The notes under the pieces are model-generated. The model was given only the letters and a program-made list of their open reading frames with translations. It was not told the DNA's origin and did no database searches. Position numbers and translations under genes: made by a program. From Branchiostoma floridae (Eukaryota > Chordata > Leptocardii > Amphioxiformes > Branchiostomatidae), in assembly GCF_000003815.2 (NCBI RefSeq), contig NC_049994.1:4213787-4277786 (forward strand): a stretch of 64,000 nt of DNA, in the 5' to 3' direction. Shown here piece after piece: positions 55,001 through 64,000 of the stretch. Each line of letters opens with the position of its first letter. Within the stretch, counting starts at the first letter, position 1.

Positions 55001-58000
55001 GTGTTAAATCTTTGTTTTTATGTTGACAGGAACTACCGACTACACTGTCTAACATGCCCAAACTGAAGCATCTGAACCTGGGGTAAGTTGGCATGGATAA
55101 TAAGTACAATTTTACACATGAAATGGTACTGAGCTGTCCCTGTAGCTCAAGTGGTTGCAGGTTCCAATTAGTTGGTAACTGGGAGACCATGGTTCAATCC
55201 TTGGGCATCTCAGTTGGGGCTGCACTGGTCTGTCTTTATTTAGGAGGGGACATAAAATGGAGGTCCCGTTTTTGAGGAGATGCCACGAGCACTTAAAAGA
55301 GGAAGGGCTAGCAACCCCTCCCTGTAAGAAAATATACCCTGCTATGGAAACAGCAAGGAAACTAGTATGCCACTAATAAGGATGGGTACCGGTACAAAAA
55401 ATTCAAGTCTAGGTATGGTTCAGGTTCAGACAGTCAGAGGATTAGGTCCAGGTCCGGACCTAAACCTGAACCCGGACCTGGACCTGGACCTAATTATCTG
55501 TGAAAACTTTTGAATGGGTGATACTCAAAACAATGCTCCATGTTGCTACAAAGGATGCTGTTTGGTGGAGTATCCAACATCCATTGACATTTCAAAATTC
55601 TATCTTTATGTAAACAACACAAACTGCCTCAGTTTTAGACTAAGTTTGACCGTAGAAGCTTGATAAAATGACCACTAACTCTCCTGTACTTCACTCTTGT
55701 TCTTTTTTTGGAGCTGTAAGGTCAAAAACACATAAATGCCTTCAATGTTCATTTTCTGTTCGAATTGGTCCAACAACCGGTCCTCTGATTTTTTGCAGGT
55801 CCATTTTTTCTGGACCAATCCAACAAGAATAAAACACTGTACACCGTGCCGCTACCCATCCCTAGCCACTAGTATAGGCACTACAACTAGTACAAAGGTG
55901 TGTCAAATGATGTAGTGATATGGAAAGGTTTTGCAGAATACAGAGCTTTTGAAGAGATTTGTACAAATGTAATTTTAGAAATGAAACAGTGTGCTGTGTT
56001 TCATCAACTTTATGTCTTCAAATCTTTTCTTCTGTGATCAGAATGAACAGGTTAAGCTCCTTGCCTCGGGGGTTTGGTTCCTTCCCAAGTCTTGAGATTC
56101 TGGACCTGACTTACAACAACCTGACGGAGAAGAGTCTGCCGGGAAACTTCTTCTACTTGGGTTTGTTTGTTTATTTGTTTATCTATTTGCTGAAAACATA
56201 AACAGTGAAGAAATGAAATGTATTAGACGCAATCTACACACAGTTTTTCCCGATATCGGCGAGCCTACAACCTCTTGCGGACAGCTTTTTTTCAGCGTCT
56301 AGATGCAACTACTATATCGCCATTACTATATCGGGAAAATTTCTCCCGAATGGTCCGGACCATCATACGATACCTTACCGATACCTTAGCAGGGGTCCCC
56401 GACATGTTCTGTGCGCGTGTAGATGCTCCCCGAATTCGCGAAGGTCATTAGCATATAGCTACTGTTAATGCGGGCTCATTAGCATATAACGCGGGACCAG
56501 TGGTATTTTAGCGCGGGAGAGCAAGATGGCGGAGGGAAAAGCTGGGCGCTCCCGTTGCACATGGAGCCATGCAGAAACCGCCTTTCTTATAAGTGTATGG
56601 TCGGAGGAGAAGATCCCAAAAGGACGCGGGATTCCTTGGTACACCCGGTGTACAGGCTCTCCACCCTCCACCACAATCAGGGCAGCGAGAAAGAACGCTG
56701 CGTTCACTCTAGCCGGCCGCTGTCGTCTCTCCCTGTATCTCAATCGCCTCCTGCGCCCTACCCTTGCATGGCGTCTCATGTTTAAGATCACGCGCATGAG
56801 ATACAGAAAGAACATTTCCTGATTGATAACGAGTGGAAAAGCTAGCGACATTCCCGCCATTTTGAAATCCGCGGGATGTGTCACCACTCACCAGAGGTCA
56901 AAAGGGGTCACGAATTTTCCGCGCCGCGGGTGTCCCGTGCTACGAGCGGATGTCCCGCGCTACCATTTGCAAAATGTGTTTAGATGCGCCCGGGGCCGAT
57001 ATCGGCGGATGGGGCTACATCGGGAAAAAATGTGTCTAGATCGGGCCTTAAAAGAAAAGCTAAGAAGACTAACAATATATTTCACAATACTAATGATGGT
57101 TGGGTGAGGTCTTATGCTTAAAACCTTAAACTATTCATGGTACTTAGTACTTTAAAGAAGCCCTAATCTCGAAAGGGGTTTTATTTGTAATAGATAAAAA
57201 AGTTTTCAGTATATTCTGCTAAACTGTTCCAGAACCTTCTTATTAAATGAAGCAATCCCAGCCTATGGCTGAATACAATATATCCTGTCAATAAGGCCTG
57301 TCAAAAGTTAGGTTTCACAGATAATTTCAGGGGACCATAAGAAAAAATTGTCTTGTTATGTATTCTTTGATATCTTATCAACGAGTAGCCTTCTTGGTAT
57401 GCTTAGCGCCCCTCATTAATGACGAAAATATTCACACCAAAGGACCTGTCATATGTACATGTATGGTGAAAATATACATTGGAAGGGTCTGCATGGGGTT
57501 AGTCAGTATCATATTGTTTTACAAAAGACACATCACATATTTCACCACAAGTGGAATTCTGCAGAAAGTTGGTTGTTTTTGTATTCATTGATACACAATA
57601 TATTGGAAAATAACACTCCCTTCTGGAGCTTAGGGAACCTTTAAGCAATCAGCTTTGTATACTTATTCACACTGTAAAGTCACCATCTTTGTTGTCTTTT
57701 CCCCCAGAATCCTTGAGAGCTCTGTACTTGGGAGACAATGACATGGAAACTCTCCCTCCCCAAGTTGGCCAACTCATGAAGCTACAGATCGTAAGTACAT
57801 TTACATAACAAACAAATATACAGTCATACGGCTGCACGTGCGTATGTTTTTAATGGTGAGAAATTCCCTTGGCCAGCTCAGTTGACCTCAAATGTTAGAT
57901 TTTTGTTTGTAAATGAATACAAATTAGCAGGCAATGTTCTATAGCCATGCGCTAGGTTCTGGGTTCTAAGTTGTGCAAACATGTGCGATCACGTCGACCG

Positions 58001-60692
58001 ATGATGATGATGATGTGCGGTTGTACGCCAACAGCAAAAACGTGCTTCTTGCGGGGATTGACTAATTGTAGTTTGTAATTGCTATAAACAAAAAATGTAT
58101 AGTATTTGGCCAATAGCAATTTTTTTAGCATGATATAGGTAAAATGTGCTCTACAAAGAATGAATAATTTGAGGAGGTTTTCTGTAGGATCATTTTGAAT
58201 GGGCCCATGTAAAACGCATATTTTTACATAACTTTTATTGCAGTAAAAAAACTAATAAATAAGATTATTCTATAGAAAAATGCTTATAATTTACATCCAA
58301 CACTGGAAAAACCTTTTGCAGGAGGGGGTCAGAAAGTATCAGAAAGTCTAGGTCGCCCCCCCGTCTCTGTTGATAGTGGGTCGGTGGGCTCTAATGTGCA
58401 CTGCCTTCTTCACTCCTTGTGTAAAGAAATCCTGTTTTGAATCTAGGATTTTAACTTTGTTTAAAGATATAGAATGTCCTGGGGGCCACATAAACTTTCT
58501 GATACTTATGACCTCCTCCTGCAAAAGTAGTGTGTTCCTGATGTTACTGCAGGTGATAGAAGGGTAATTCTGTGAACAAGGTCGACGGAGTCCGTCCGAA
58601 AAGTTAGAGGGGCAAGTTCGTATAGTATTATTTCCAGTGTTGTATGTTCTACCAACACAGATGAACTTTCATGTTAATGAATGAGACCTTCTTCTTCAGC
58701 TGGTACTGAGAGACAACGACCTGATCGCCCTGCCCATGGAGGTTGGCAACCTGGAGAGGCTGAAGGAGCTCCACATCCAGGGCAACAGGCTGACTGTACT
58801 TCCACCGGAAATTGGTAGGGGGCATTTCTACACTGTAGGCAGTTTCATCAAGCAAGACAAGAGTGCAGAAATACTTCAATTTTTTACTGTGCTTCAGAAG
58901 TTTATGTAATGCACCAATGTTTCGCTGACTCATTTCCGCACTCCACCTTGTTCTTTTTGTTGCTTATTATGTTGCTGAGGCCGAGGAAAAAATGTTGTGT
59001 TTCCTGTTTCAGTCTTGAAAAATAAGGTCGGTAGGAAGGGATCATCTTTTTTTTATTCTTGTAATTTTTTTTTAGGCTGGCCAAACCTCTAGTGATACAT
59101 ATTACAATACAGTTGAACATGTAAGATGAAATGCATGAGGACACCAAGTGTCTTTCAATGTCAAACTTGAATGTTGTGCGTAATGGATACATTTATCCTT
59201 CATTAGATAGGACAAGCAGTGTTTTTACTTCAATAGGAAGCAGGCTGAATAAAAATTATTACTAGAAGCTATATGACTCCACTGCCTACCCCAAAAAAGT
59301 CTAGGGTTGGCAGGTTTTTCTAGTGTAGGTAGGGAAACGGGAAACACAACATTTTTTTCCTAGGCCTCATCCACCGATGACCTGTAACATATGCATCAAT
59401 GACCTCTAACCTGTGACCTATGCACCAATGACCTCTGACCTTTGCCCCCACCAGGTAAGCTTGACCTGTCTGGCCCTAAGATGGTGTTTAAGGGAGATAA
59501 CAACCCGTGGGTGGCGCCCATCGCTGACCAGCTGCAGGTGGGCGTGTCTCACCTGCTGGAGTACCTGAGGTCCGACACCTACAAGTAGTAAGTGTCTCTG
59601 TCTTTGTTTTGCATACTGTATTTTCTTGAACAAAATATGCATCCCTGATTTGGGGCAAGTCTCAGACAGATCTGTGGGACTGAAAGGTAAAATGGAAAAG
59701 CTCAAATAAAGTACGCACCTACCAATTTCGAACAGACCTTGAACTGGATGAATTCAAATTTATGATGTTTTCTGCAAGTTCTTTTCCATAAAATTACAAA
59801 AAAAACTTCCTAGAAGCGTACCTCTATCTTTCTTTATTTTAGGCTTTTTTACCATTTATCGTGAGCATGCAATAATCTCAAATAAAGTATGCACCCCAAC
59901 TTTGGCAACAACTTGTAGCACCTTTTCAATTTTGAAAAGTTTAAAAAGTACGTAGTTTGTTCTAGAGCATACGGTAACAGGTAGACAAAATGGTGGCCTT
60001 GGTATTAGGGCTGTTAACTGAGAATCTGGAGGTACTGAGATCAAATCCCTGACAGGTAGCAATATTGCACTTTTGGGAAAGACACTTGACACAAATATCC
60101 TCACTCAACTTAGGTGTGAATGAGTAGTACTACTCATCTTTTACTATGGACATACCTTGGATTGGACATTAAATAGAGGTCCCTTATTTAAGGAGAACCA
60201 CGCCTCGAAGACATTAAAGAACCCATCACACTTATCAAAAAGAGTAGGGGTTCATTGTGGTGTGAGTGGGTGGGAATAATGTTGTTTTTGCTCCATTTCT
60301 TCTTCTAAAAACAAATAAGGTTAATGACCTTGTTCTGGACCAGGCAGCGGTCACCATGGCTACTGGTAAAGAAGCGATACCCTGTGGTGTTCAATTCTGT
60401 TATATATGTAGCAAGTGGTAGGACAGAGCTGGAGAGGCTTGTCACCATATAAATGAATGTGTTTGAGTAGAAACAAACAGAGCAGTATTTTTTTAGACTA
60501 GAGCATGTAAAGTTAAACCTTATACTGTACATGTATATGCTCGCAAACGTTACTAGTACCTTTCTCGTGTAATTTTGGTGCTTGCTTGATTTCTTCAGCC
60601 TGTACGGACGTCACATCCAGGCCGGTGCCCAGCCACCTCCCAAGACCACCGACAAGTCCAAGAAAATCAGTAGAAAGGCCAAGGGGAAGTAA
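51950..60692 (+). CDS. RSU1: RSU1, Ras suppressor protein 1 (nine coding exons)
   Basis: Joined coding exons: 51950-52061, 53021-53071, 54362-54429, 55030-55082, 56042-56160, 57708-57790, 58700-58814, 59455-59587, 60599-60692. All introns are GT-AG, with phases 1,1,0,2,1,0,1,2. The 828 nt encode 275 residues, against 277 for human RSU1 as I recall it. About seven leucine-rich repeats cover residues 38-206 ([51 protein letters not shown]). The Lys-rich tail holds DKSKKISRK. Known role: RSU1 binds the LIM5 domain of PINCH1 at integrin adhesions, as part of the ILK-PINCH-parvin complex, and restrains Ras/JNK signalling. The first ATG follows a pyrimidine-rich leader in acceptable context (AAGATGT, A at -3). 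The gene looks intact with no frame break. The next gene, convergent, starts its 3' end about 3 kb downstream. Confidence 0.97.
52431..52665. repeat. Imperfect (TG)n array in RSU1 intron 1
   Basis: About 235 bp of TGTGTG interrupted by TGTTTGCA and TGTGCATG blocks, with an internal duplicate of about 80 bp. It generates Cys/Val frames on one strand and His/Thr frames on the other, which are not genes. Confidence 0.93.
53021..53071 (+). CDS. RSU1: RSU1 exon 2
   Basis: Residues 38-54 ([17 protein letters not shown]), the first leucine-rich repeat. Acceptor TCCTACAG|TACAAC, donor CATG|GTGAGT. Confidence 0.93.
53245..53410. mobile_element. AAGTACGCACCCC repeat, copy 1 (intron 2)
   Basis: AATTAAAGTACGCACCCCAA, TGATTTAGGGCAAGTCTCAG, GGGACTGAAACGTAAAATGG and TTGAACTGGATACATTTTAA are shared in order with 59613-59900 in intron 8. 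A dispersed non-coding element with AAAGTACGCACC near its ends. Confidence 0.7.
53961..54250 (+). mobile_element. tRNA-derived SINE (family I) in RSU1 intron 2
   Basis: The head is GGGATGTCCCTGTTGCTTAA (the A-box region is mutated), then CCCCGGTTCAATGCTGTACA (B box decayed), the body CATCTTGGTTTGAGG, and the 3' part ATACCCTGCTGATAG, AGTGCCACTAGGCACTGCAA. Full length but diverged. Confidence 0.85.
54362..54429 (+). CDS. RSU1: RSU1 exon 3
   Basis: Residues 55-77 ([20 protein letters not shown] plus QIE). Acceptor CTCCCCTAG|CGG, donor ATCGAG|GTCAGG. Confidence 0.93.
54664..54800. mobile_element. AGGAAATGGYGTTTCAGAGGG repeat fragment (intron 3)
   Basis: AGTCTACCAGCAGAATTTGC, AAATGCAGAAAATAGCATTT and AGAGGGGCTAGATTTTAAAA, then CTCCCAGATGCCCCTAG, form one monomer of the element at 42878-43615. 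Both TIRs are missing. Confidence 0.7.
55030..55082 (+). CDS. RSU1: RSU1 exon 4
   Basis: Residues 78-94 ([17 protein letters not shown]) plus two bases of the next Gly codon. Acceptor GTTGACAG|GAA, donor CTGGG|GTAAGT. Confidence 0.93.
55131..55905 (+). mobile_element. tRNA-derived SINE (family I), split by a MITE (intron 4)
   Basis: GAGCTGTCCCTGTAGCTCAA then GTGGTTGCAGG (A box), ATGGTTCAATCCTTGGGCATC (without the last base), the body TCTCAGTTGGGGCTGCAC, and ATACCCTGCTATGG. Near the 3' end it breaks at GCCACTAA (55376), resumes at GCCACTAG (55865) and ends with GTATAGGCACTACAACTAG. The 488 bp between are the hAT-type MITE. Confidence 0.9.
55377..55864. mobile_element. GGGTGGGTACCGGTAC MITE inserted in a SINE (488 bp)
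   Basis: The left end TAAGGATGGGTACCGGTAC and right end CGCTACCCATCCCTA are the family termini. GCCACTAA (55369-55376) and GCCACTAG (55865-55872) are a 7/8 target duplication of 8 bp, the hAT-superfamily length. Internally there are GGTCCAGGTCCGGACCT arrays. Non-autonomous. Confidence 0.92.
56042..56160 (+). CDS. RSU1: RSU1 exon 5
   Basis: Residues 95-134 ([20 protein letters not shown] to NFFYL), the best-conserved segment. Acceptor TGTGATCAG|A, donor TTGG|GTTTGT (a weak donor). Confidence 0.95.
56226..57047. mobile_element. Harbinger-type element remnant in RSU1 intron 5 (822 bp)
   Basis: The left end GACGCAATCTACACACAGTT then TTTCCCGATATCGGCG matches the complement of the right end (GGCCCGATCTAGACACATTT then TTTCCCGATG). 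TTA lies immediately outside at 56223-56225 and 57048-57050, the 3-bp TWA duplication of PIF/Harbinger elements. A plus frame (56526-56610) encodes [20 protein letters not shown] plus EKI, which resembles the start of the Myb/SANT-like protein of Harbinger elements and then goes out of frame. A minus frame (56465-56887) has an Arg-rich segment ([19 protein letters not shown]) that might be a transposase N-terminus. Decayed and internally deleted. Confidence 0.7.
57051..57707. other. Rest of RSU1 intron 5
   Basis: AT-rich unique sequence with no recognisable element. Confidence 0.4.
57708..57790 (+). CDS. RSU1: RSU1 exon 6
   Basis: Residues 135-162 ([20 protein letters not shown] to MKLQI). 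Acceptor TTTTCCCCCAG|AATCC, donor ATC|GTAAGT. Confidence 0.95.
58312..58528. mobile_element. Fold-back MITE in RSU1 intron 6
   Basis: CTTTTGCAGGAGGGGGTCAG and AAGTATCAGAAAGTCTAGG at 58312-58352 pair with AACTTTCTGATACTTATGAC and CTCCTCCTGCAAAAG at 58493-58528. Arms of about 50-60 bp surround about 130 bp. Non-coding. Confidence 0.75.
58700..58814 (+). CDS. RSU1: RSU1 exon 7
   Basis: Residues 163-200 ([20 protein letters not shown] to LTVLPPEI). Acceptor TTCTTCTTCAG|CTG, donor ATTG|GTAGGG. Confidence 0.95.
58815..59454. other. RSU1 intron 7, nothing recognised
   Basis: AT-rich. A short duplicated phrase, CTATGCACCAATGACCTCT, repeats near 59390-59440 with ACCTCTAACC/GACC steps. No transposon recognised. 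Confidence 0.5.
59455..59587 (+). CDS. RSU1: RSU1 exon 8
   Basis: Residues 201-244 ([20 protein letters not shown] to DTYK), the C-terminal cap after the repeats. Acceptor CCCCCACCAG|GTAAG, donor AAGTA|GTAAGT. Confidence 0.95.
59613..59900. mobile_element. AAGTACGCACCCC repeat, copy 2 (intron 8)
   Basis: TGATTTGGGGCAAGTCTCAG, GGGACTGAAAGGTAAAATGG, TCAAATAAAGTACGCACC, TTGAACTGGATGAATTCAAA and a second TCAAATAAAGTATGCACCCC. Same family as 53245-53410. Confidence 0.7.
59981..60275 (+). mobile_element. tRNA-derived SINE (family III) in RSU1 intron 8
   Basis: The head GTAGACAAAATGGTGGCCTT then GGTATTAGGGCTG (A-box region), GAGATCAAATCCCTGACAGG (B-box region), the body TGGGAAAGACACTTGACACA, and the 3' half GGTCCCTTATTTAAGGAGAA, CACGCCTCGAAG, CACTTATCAAAAAGAGTAGG. 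The 3' half recurs at 50813-50935. Confidence 0.85.
60599..60692 (+). CDS. RSU1: RSU1 exon 9 (coding part, stop)
   Basis: Residues 245-275 ([20 protein letters not shown], then [11 protein letters not shown]) and TAA at 60690-60692. Acceptor TTTCTTCAG|CCTG. Confidence 0.95.
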
Positions 60693-63600
60693 AGCATCCT
60701 TGGTTGTTTTGAAGACCAAACCTGCCAATTGAACAACAATAATATACCATTTGGCTCGCCCCTGAGGCGTCACCAAAAAAACTCCTGGAAACTATGTAAC
60801 ACCATATTTTGAAAAAATGGGTTTCATTTCTATTGGGTGTTTTGTTTGGGAAAGAACCATAATTAGTTTTTTTAACTTTTTTATGTATTTTGTAACCAGA
60901 ATGTCTTACAACATAGACACAGTTTCAAGGGAAATGTGAAATGAAATTTCTGGTGTGTAAAAGTTTCCAAGAGGACTCTGAGGCAATGAAACTTTCATGG
61001 AGAAAATTCTCTCCAAAACTTCTGTCTACAAACATTGTGGAATCATTGAAATGAGGAGAATTCTCTTTGTACAACTTCCAGAAAAATATGTGGTAAGAGC
61101 AAAATGTAAGAAAAATATTCAGTGAAATTGCCCACTAAAAACACAGAAGGGATCATGCATCATTTCAATGGTTTTTCAAACTGAAATCTCTAAGACTCAG
61201 GTGAAGGGATCCATCTTGCTGAAGTAACATGAACTGCAATTATGCTATTTTTAGAACTTACAGCATTTTCCTACTTTGAATATTTTTAAGGGACTCTGAT
61301 ACTAGTACTATACGGTGACTAGTTTTTTTTCTACATACTACTTGTGGATACAAGTAGCTTAAAAAGCCAATTTGATAATCTTTATCGTCGGTTAAGATAC
61401 ATGTATATCTTGTAGAATTTTATAACAATGACATTTGGATGCTCTCTTTCCTGAAAAGTGCTGAAAAGAGACATGCCTTTGGTAGCTTTTGGATGCATTC
61501 AGCTACGATTTTGACTAACATTGGTGTATTTTGTAAGTTGCATGCGCATTTTGATGATTCGTTATTATGTCTATATATTTATCCTTAGCTATTTATTCAT
61601 CTCACATTAGTTAATGTTATGCTTATGTGAGTATTGTTGGCATACATGTATGTTGGTGTGTTTGTAATTTATGTAGTAGTAATGGCAAACATCACCGAAC
61701 ATATCCAGCTTTTGTCTTTACTCGTGTATCTCATTGGACTGTGTAAGATTGTGCCAACGTGCAAATCAGCGCAATCTGTTGCCTGAAATTGTAAATTTTT
61801 CCAATTTTTAAAAAACTCAGTAACTGGACTGGGTGAAATTGTGCTGAAGTGCAAAACAGCACAATCTGTCGCCTGAAACTGCAATTTTTTTGCAATTTTT
61901 AAAAAACTCAGTCACTGGACTGGGTGAAATTGTGCAAAGCTGCAAAACAGCACAATTTGTCGCCTGAAATTGCAAATTTTCTGCAATTTTTAAAAAAGAT
62001 TCACACTTCCACATTAATGATTCTCATTGGTGAAAAGTAGCACAAACACCAAAAGTCCTTTTTTCACTGCACTTGTTTGAAATATTAATTTTCAATTCAG
62101 TTGCAACAATGCGATTTCCAACAAAGTTATATCAAAACTTTGATGCAACATTCTGAGTGAGGCCATCCTGTTTGGCTCATCTGGACTTCATACGTAATTG
62201 TGTTCGATGTCAGCATTACCGCAAGGAAACTTGCAAAGTCAGCACAATTTCCTAGTGCAATTTGGCATAGACAAGTGAAATACCTAACTTATAGCAGCAA
62301 ACTTGGGATTGGCATCAAGTTGTGCTTCTTACTGTATTTACTCAAATAATTACACACTATGGTGAAATAACCCTGCACTTGTGATAGTTAACCCTTGTCA
62401 GTCATATTTTTTTTCAATGTCAAAGTTTTGCCAGAATACAGTAATCTTCTGCTTGTAATTTACTTGTGCAGTTATTAGAGCAAATACAGTAACGGAAGAG
62501 CTGGTTATATTTGATTGATGTTTGCTAAGATAAGGTGGGTAGGAAGGACATACATAGGTGCAATATGTACTGTTTGACAATGTATTAGTCTATACAGGCT
62601 ATGCGGTGTGACACACTAGGGACTTTTGGTGCTATATAGATTATATGTACATCTGATTACCATACTGTGGCAGCAAAGAGTTTTTCTTATGTTTTATTTT
62701 TAGATTTTCAAGATGCCACCTGACTGTTTCAAGAAAAATTGCAGTGGGGTTTTTATGGTATTCTGGAATTATTTTCAGATGGAGTGACGACTTTTTTTTT
62801 TGAGCCTATGTTGTTTGTTGTTAAATCTCTCATTTTAAGCTCATCAATTTCATGTCATGGAAGTTTATATTTTTGTGATGGACGGGGTAAAATTTTATTT
62901 CGTTCCAACAAGCAAATTTCTATCCCACAACAGCCCTACATTGAATGAAAACAAACTAAAACTCCTGGCTGCCACCGTATGATAAAATAGGGTCCATTTT
63001 TGTAACAACTTTTATTAAGACCACCCCCATGACAACATGGCACCACCCAAAAGCTGTCGCGTTTGTGACAGTAAATACAGCATTATCAAATTCACTGTCA
63101 TGTCCAAGTGCGCTACGTAGATTTAAAAATCAGTGCAACTTAAATCCAGAAGTGCTTTCCTGCAAAGTGTTGACCTCTATTTTTATACCAGCACTTATAC
63201 CTGTGTCTAACGTTAAATACACTGGCAGCTTCATAATAAAAAGGTGGAAGATAGAGTTGACAATGGGATTCTTTCATTTTGTAGTTTGTCTTTTATTTGT
63301 TAACATGTTTCTGTTCAAAAGAACCACGTTTTATGCATTAAACTTTAAAGGTATGTATTGTTGAATATTGGTGCAAAAACTGTAAAGATCCTGAATTTCA
63401 AAATCTCCATTCAGATTGACATTTTTACAATTTGCAAGGTCAGTTGGCATACAAATCAAGAGGTGGTGGGAAGTGCGCATATTTCAAGACGTCCACACAA
63501 CACAAAGTCACATTCATCCATACATTGTACATATCGCTGTGCACTGTGCAAGGTACCTAGATTCAACTTTTAATGTAGTTGTAATGACCAAAAACATTGA

Positions 63601-63721
63601 TTTCATTCTTATTGTTTGATACAACAATACATACCATTAAGACCATGCTAGTTCACTTGCTCGTGATGATACAATACATTTACATTTACCAAATACACAA
63701 GCAAGCAGTCTAGTACAAACA
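60693..63721. other. Convergent 3' UTR / intergenic region
   Basis: Holds the 3' UTR of RSU1 (plus) and of the SDR gene (minus). I found no canonical AATAAA on the plus strand between 60693 and about 62700, so the RSU1 cleavage site is undefined. On the minus strand a possible AATAAA (TTTATT on plus) lies at about 63292, which would give the SDR gene a 3' UTR of about 430 bp. Open frames here show no domain. Confidence 0.45.
61738..62003. repeat. 90-bp tandem repeat, three copies
   Basis: Copies start at about 61738, 61828 and 61918 with landmarks ACTGGGTGAAATTGTGC, CAAAACAGCACAATCTGTCG, CCTGAAATTGCAAATTTT and TTTTTAAAAAACTCAGT. Second and third copies are the closest. Lies about 1 kb after the RSU1 stop, so it may be in its 3' UTR. 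Confidence 0.9.
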
Positions 63722-63940
63722 TCAATGCTTATCCACTGTAAAAAGAGGTGATTTTTCTTTCAGTGGAGGAAAAACGCTTCTTGCTCCGTAGTCTATGAGA
63801 TCTGGTATGAGAGGCCGGAGTTTGGTGGCGAACCACGCATTCCCCCACGGGTAGTAGATTTCCCGTTGCCGGGTGGCACCCCCCTTGATGATCGCCATGG
63901 CACAGTCCGAGGGAGGGGACGGCTTGATGTCTTTGCTCAT
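63722..63940 (-). CDS. 11-beta-HSD1-like short-chain dehydrogenase, last exon (partial gene)
   Basis: The minus-strand exon starts after acceptor GACATTTCAG (63941-63943 on plus is CTG) and ends in TGA at 63722-63724. The 72 codons include CAMAIIKGGATRQREIYYP, close to the C-terminal CALEIIKGGALRQEEVYY of 11-beta-hydroxysteroid dehydrogenase 1, followed by a hydrophobic-aromatic tail as in that family. The known enzyme is a luminal ER-membrane NADP(H) reductase of steroids and other carbonyls. The catalytic Ser-Tyr-Lys and the nucleotide-binding fold lie in exons beyond the window (>64000), so activity cannot be judged. The exon begins with a Met codon by coincidence. The true frame continues upstream through the intron. 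HSD11B1 versus HSD11B1L versus a lineage-specific SDR cannot be separated from this exon. Confidence 0.8.
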   Translation of the reverse strand: MSKDIKPSPPSDCAMAIIKGGATRQREIYYPWGNAWFATKLRPLIPDLIDYGARSVFPPLKEKSPLFTVDKH

Positions 63941-64000
63941 CTGAAATGTCTGGAAAAGAAATGGAAAAAAGTGTCAGGAAAAATAAGAAGGTGTTGTTTT

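Noticed and set aside
61669-62014. Minus-strand repeat-containing frames after RSU1
   Set aside because: Produced by the 90-bp tandem repeat; the peptide repeats with the unit and has no domain.
1-64000. CRISPR arrays, operons, phage or other prokaryotic defence systems
   Set aside because: The window is spliced animal DNA; all regular repeats are head-to-tail minisatellites without unique spacers of constant length.

Overview
This is a window of an animal nuclear genome. It has GT-AG spliced genes with clear vertebrate orthologues, compact introns of about 0.6-1.5 kb, moderate GC and a very dense mix of tRNA-derived SINEs, short TIR elements (MITEs) and local tandem duplications. RSU1 is very close to the vertebrate protein and the repeat style (several SINE families, hAT- and Harbinger-like MITEs, Penelope and LINE scraps) is invertebrate-deuterostome. 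My best guess is a cephalochordate (amphioxus, Branchiostoma). That species call is pattern recognition, not a database result.

Layout. 1-3.7 kb is a strand-asymmetric purine block built around a minisatellite whose unit grows from 19 to 32 bp. 3.7-41 kb is a gene desert with no gene I can recognise, apart from one candidate 62-residue secreted peptide at 15.5-15.7 kb (minus strand). The desert is studded with tandem repeats (12.1, 17.6, 19.4, 20.8, 28, 33.5 kb), MITEs (9.2, 13.3, 23.9, 24.3, 27.4, 30.4, 37.2, 37.8 kb), SINEs, and a Penelope-like fragment (35.7-36.05 kb). 38.8-40.0 kb is a composite element with subterminal repeats.

From 41 kb the window is genic. A BTB-BACK-Kelch (KLHL-type) protein is coded in one exon at 41319-42782 (+). 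A decayed intronless NUDT1/MTH1 copy lies at about 46271-46732 (-), with a TIR element beside its 5' end. A complete nine-exon RSU1 gene runs from 51950 to 60692 (+), and five of its eight introns carry identifiable transposons. The last coding exon of an 11-beta-hydroxysteroid-dehydrogenase-1-like gene is at 63722-63940 (-), convergent with RSU1.

The genes do not form one pathway. RSU1 is an adhesion adaptor of the ILK-PINCH-parvin complex, the Kelch protein is a likely CUL3 substrate adaptor, and the SDR is a microsomal steroid or carbonyl reductase. No clearly new multi-gene system is visible. The most interesting material is repeat architecture (nested and target-site-flanked elements, unit expansion, subterminal motif arrays, CCAAT-box arrays), the shortened Kelch domain, and the candidate secreted peptide.
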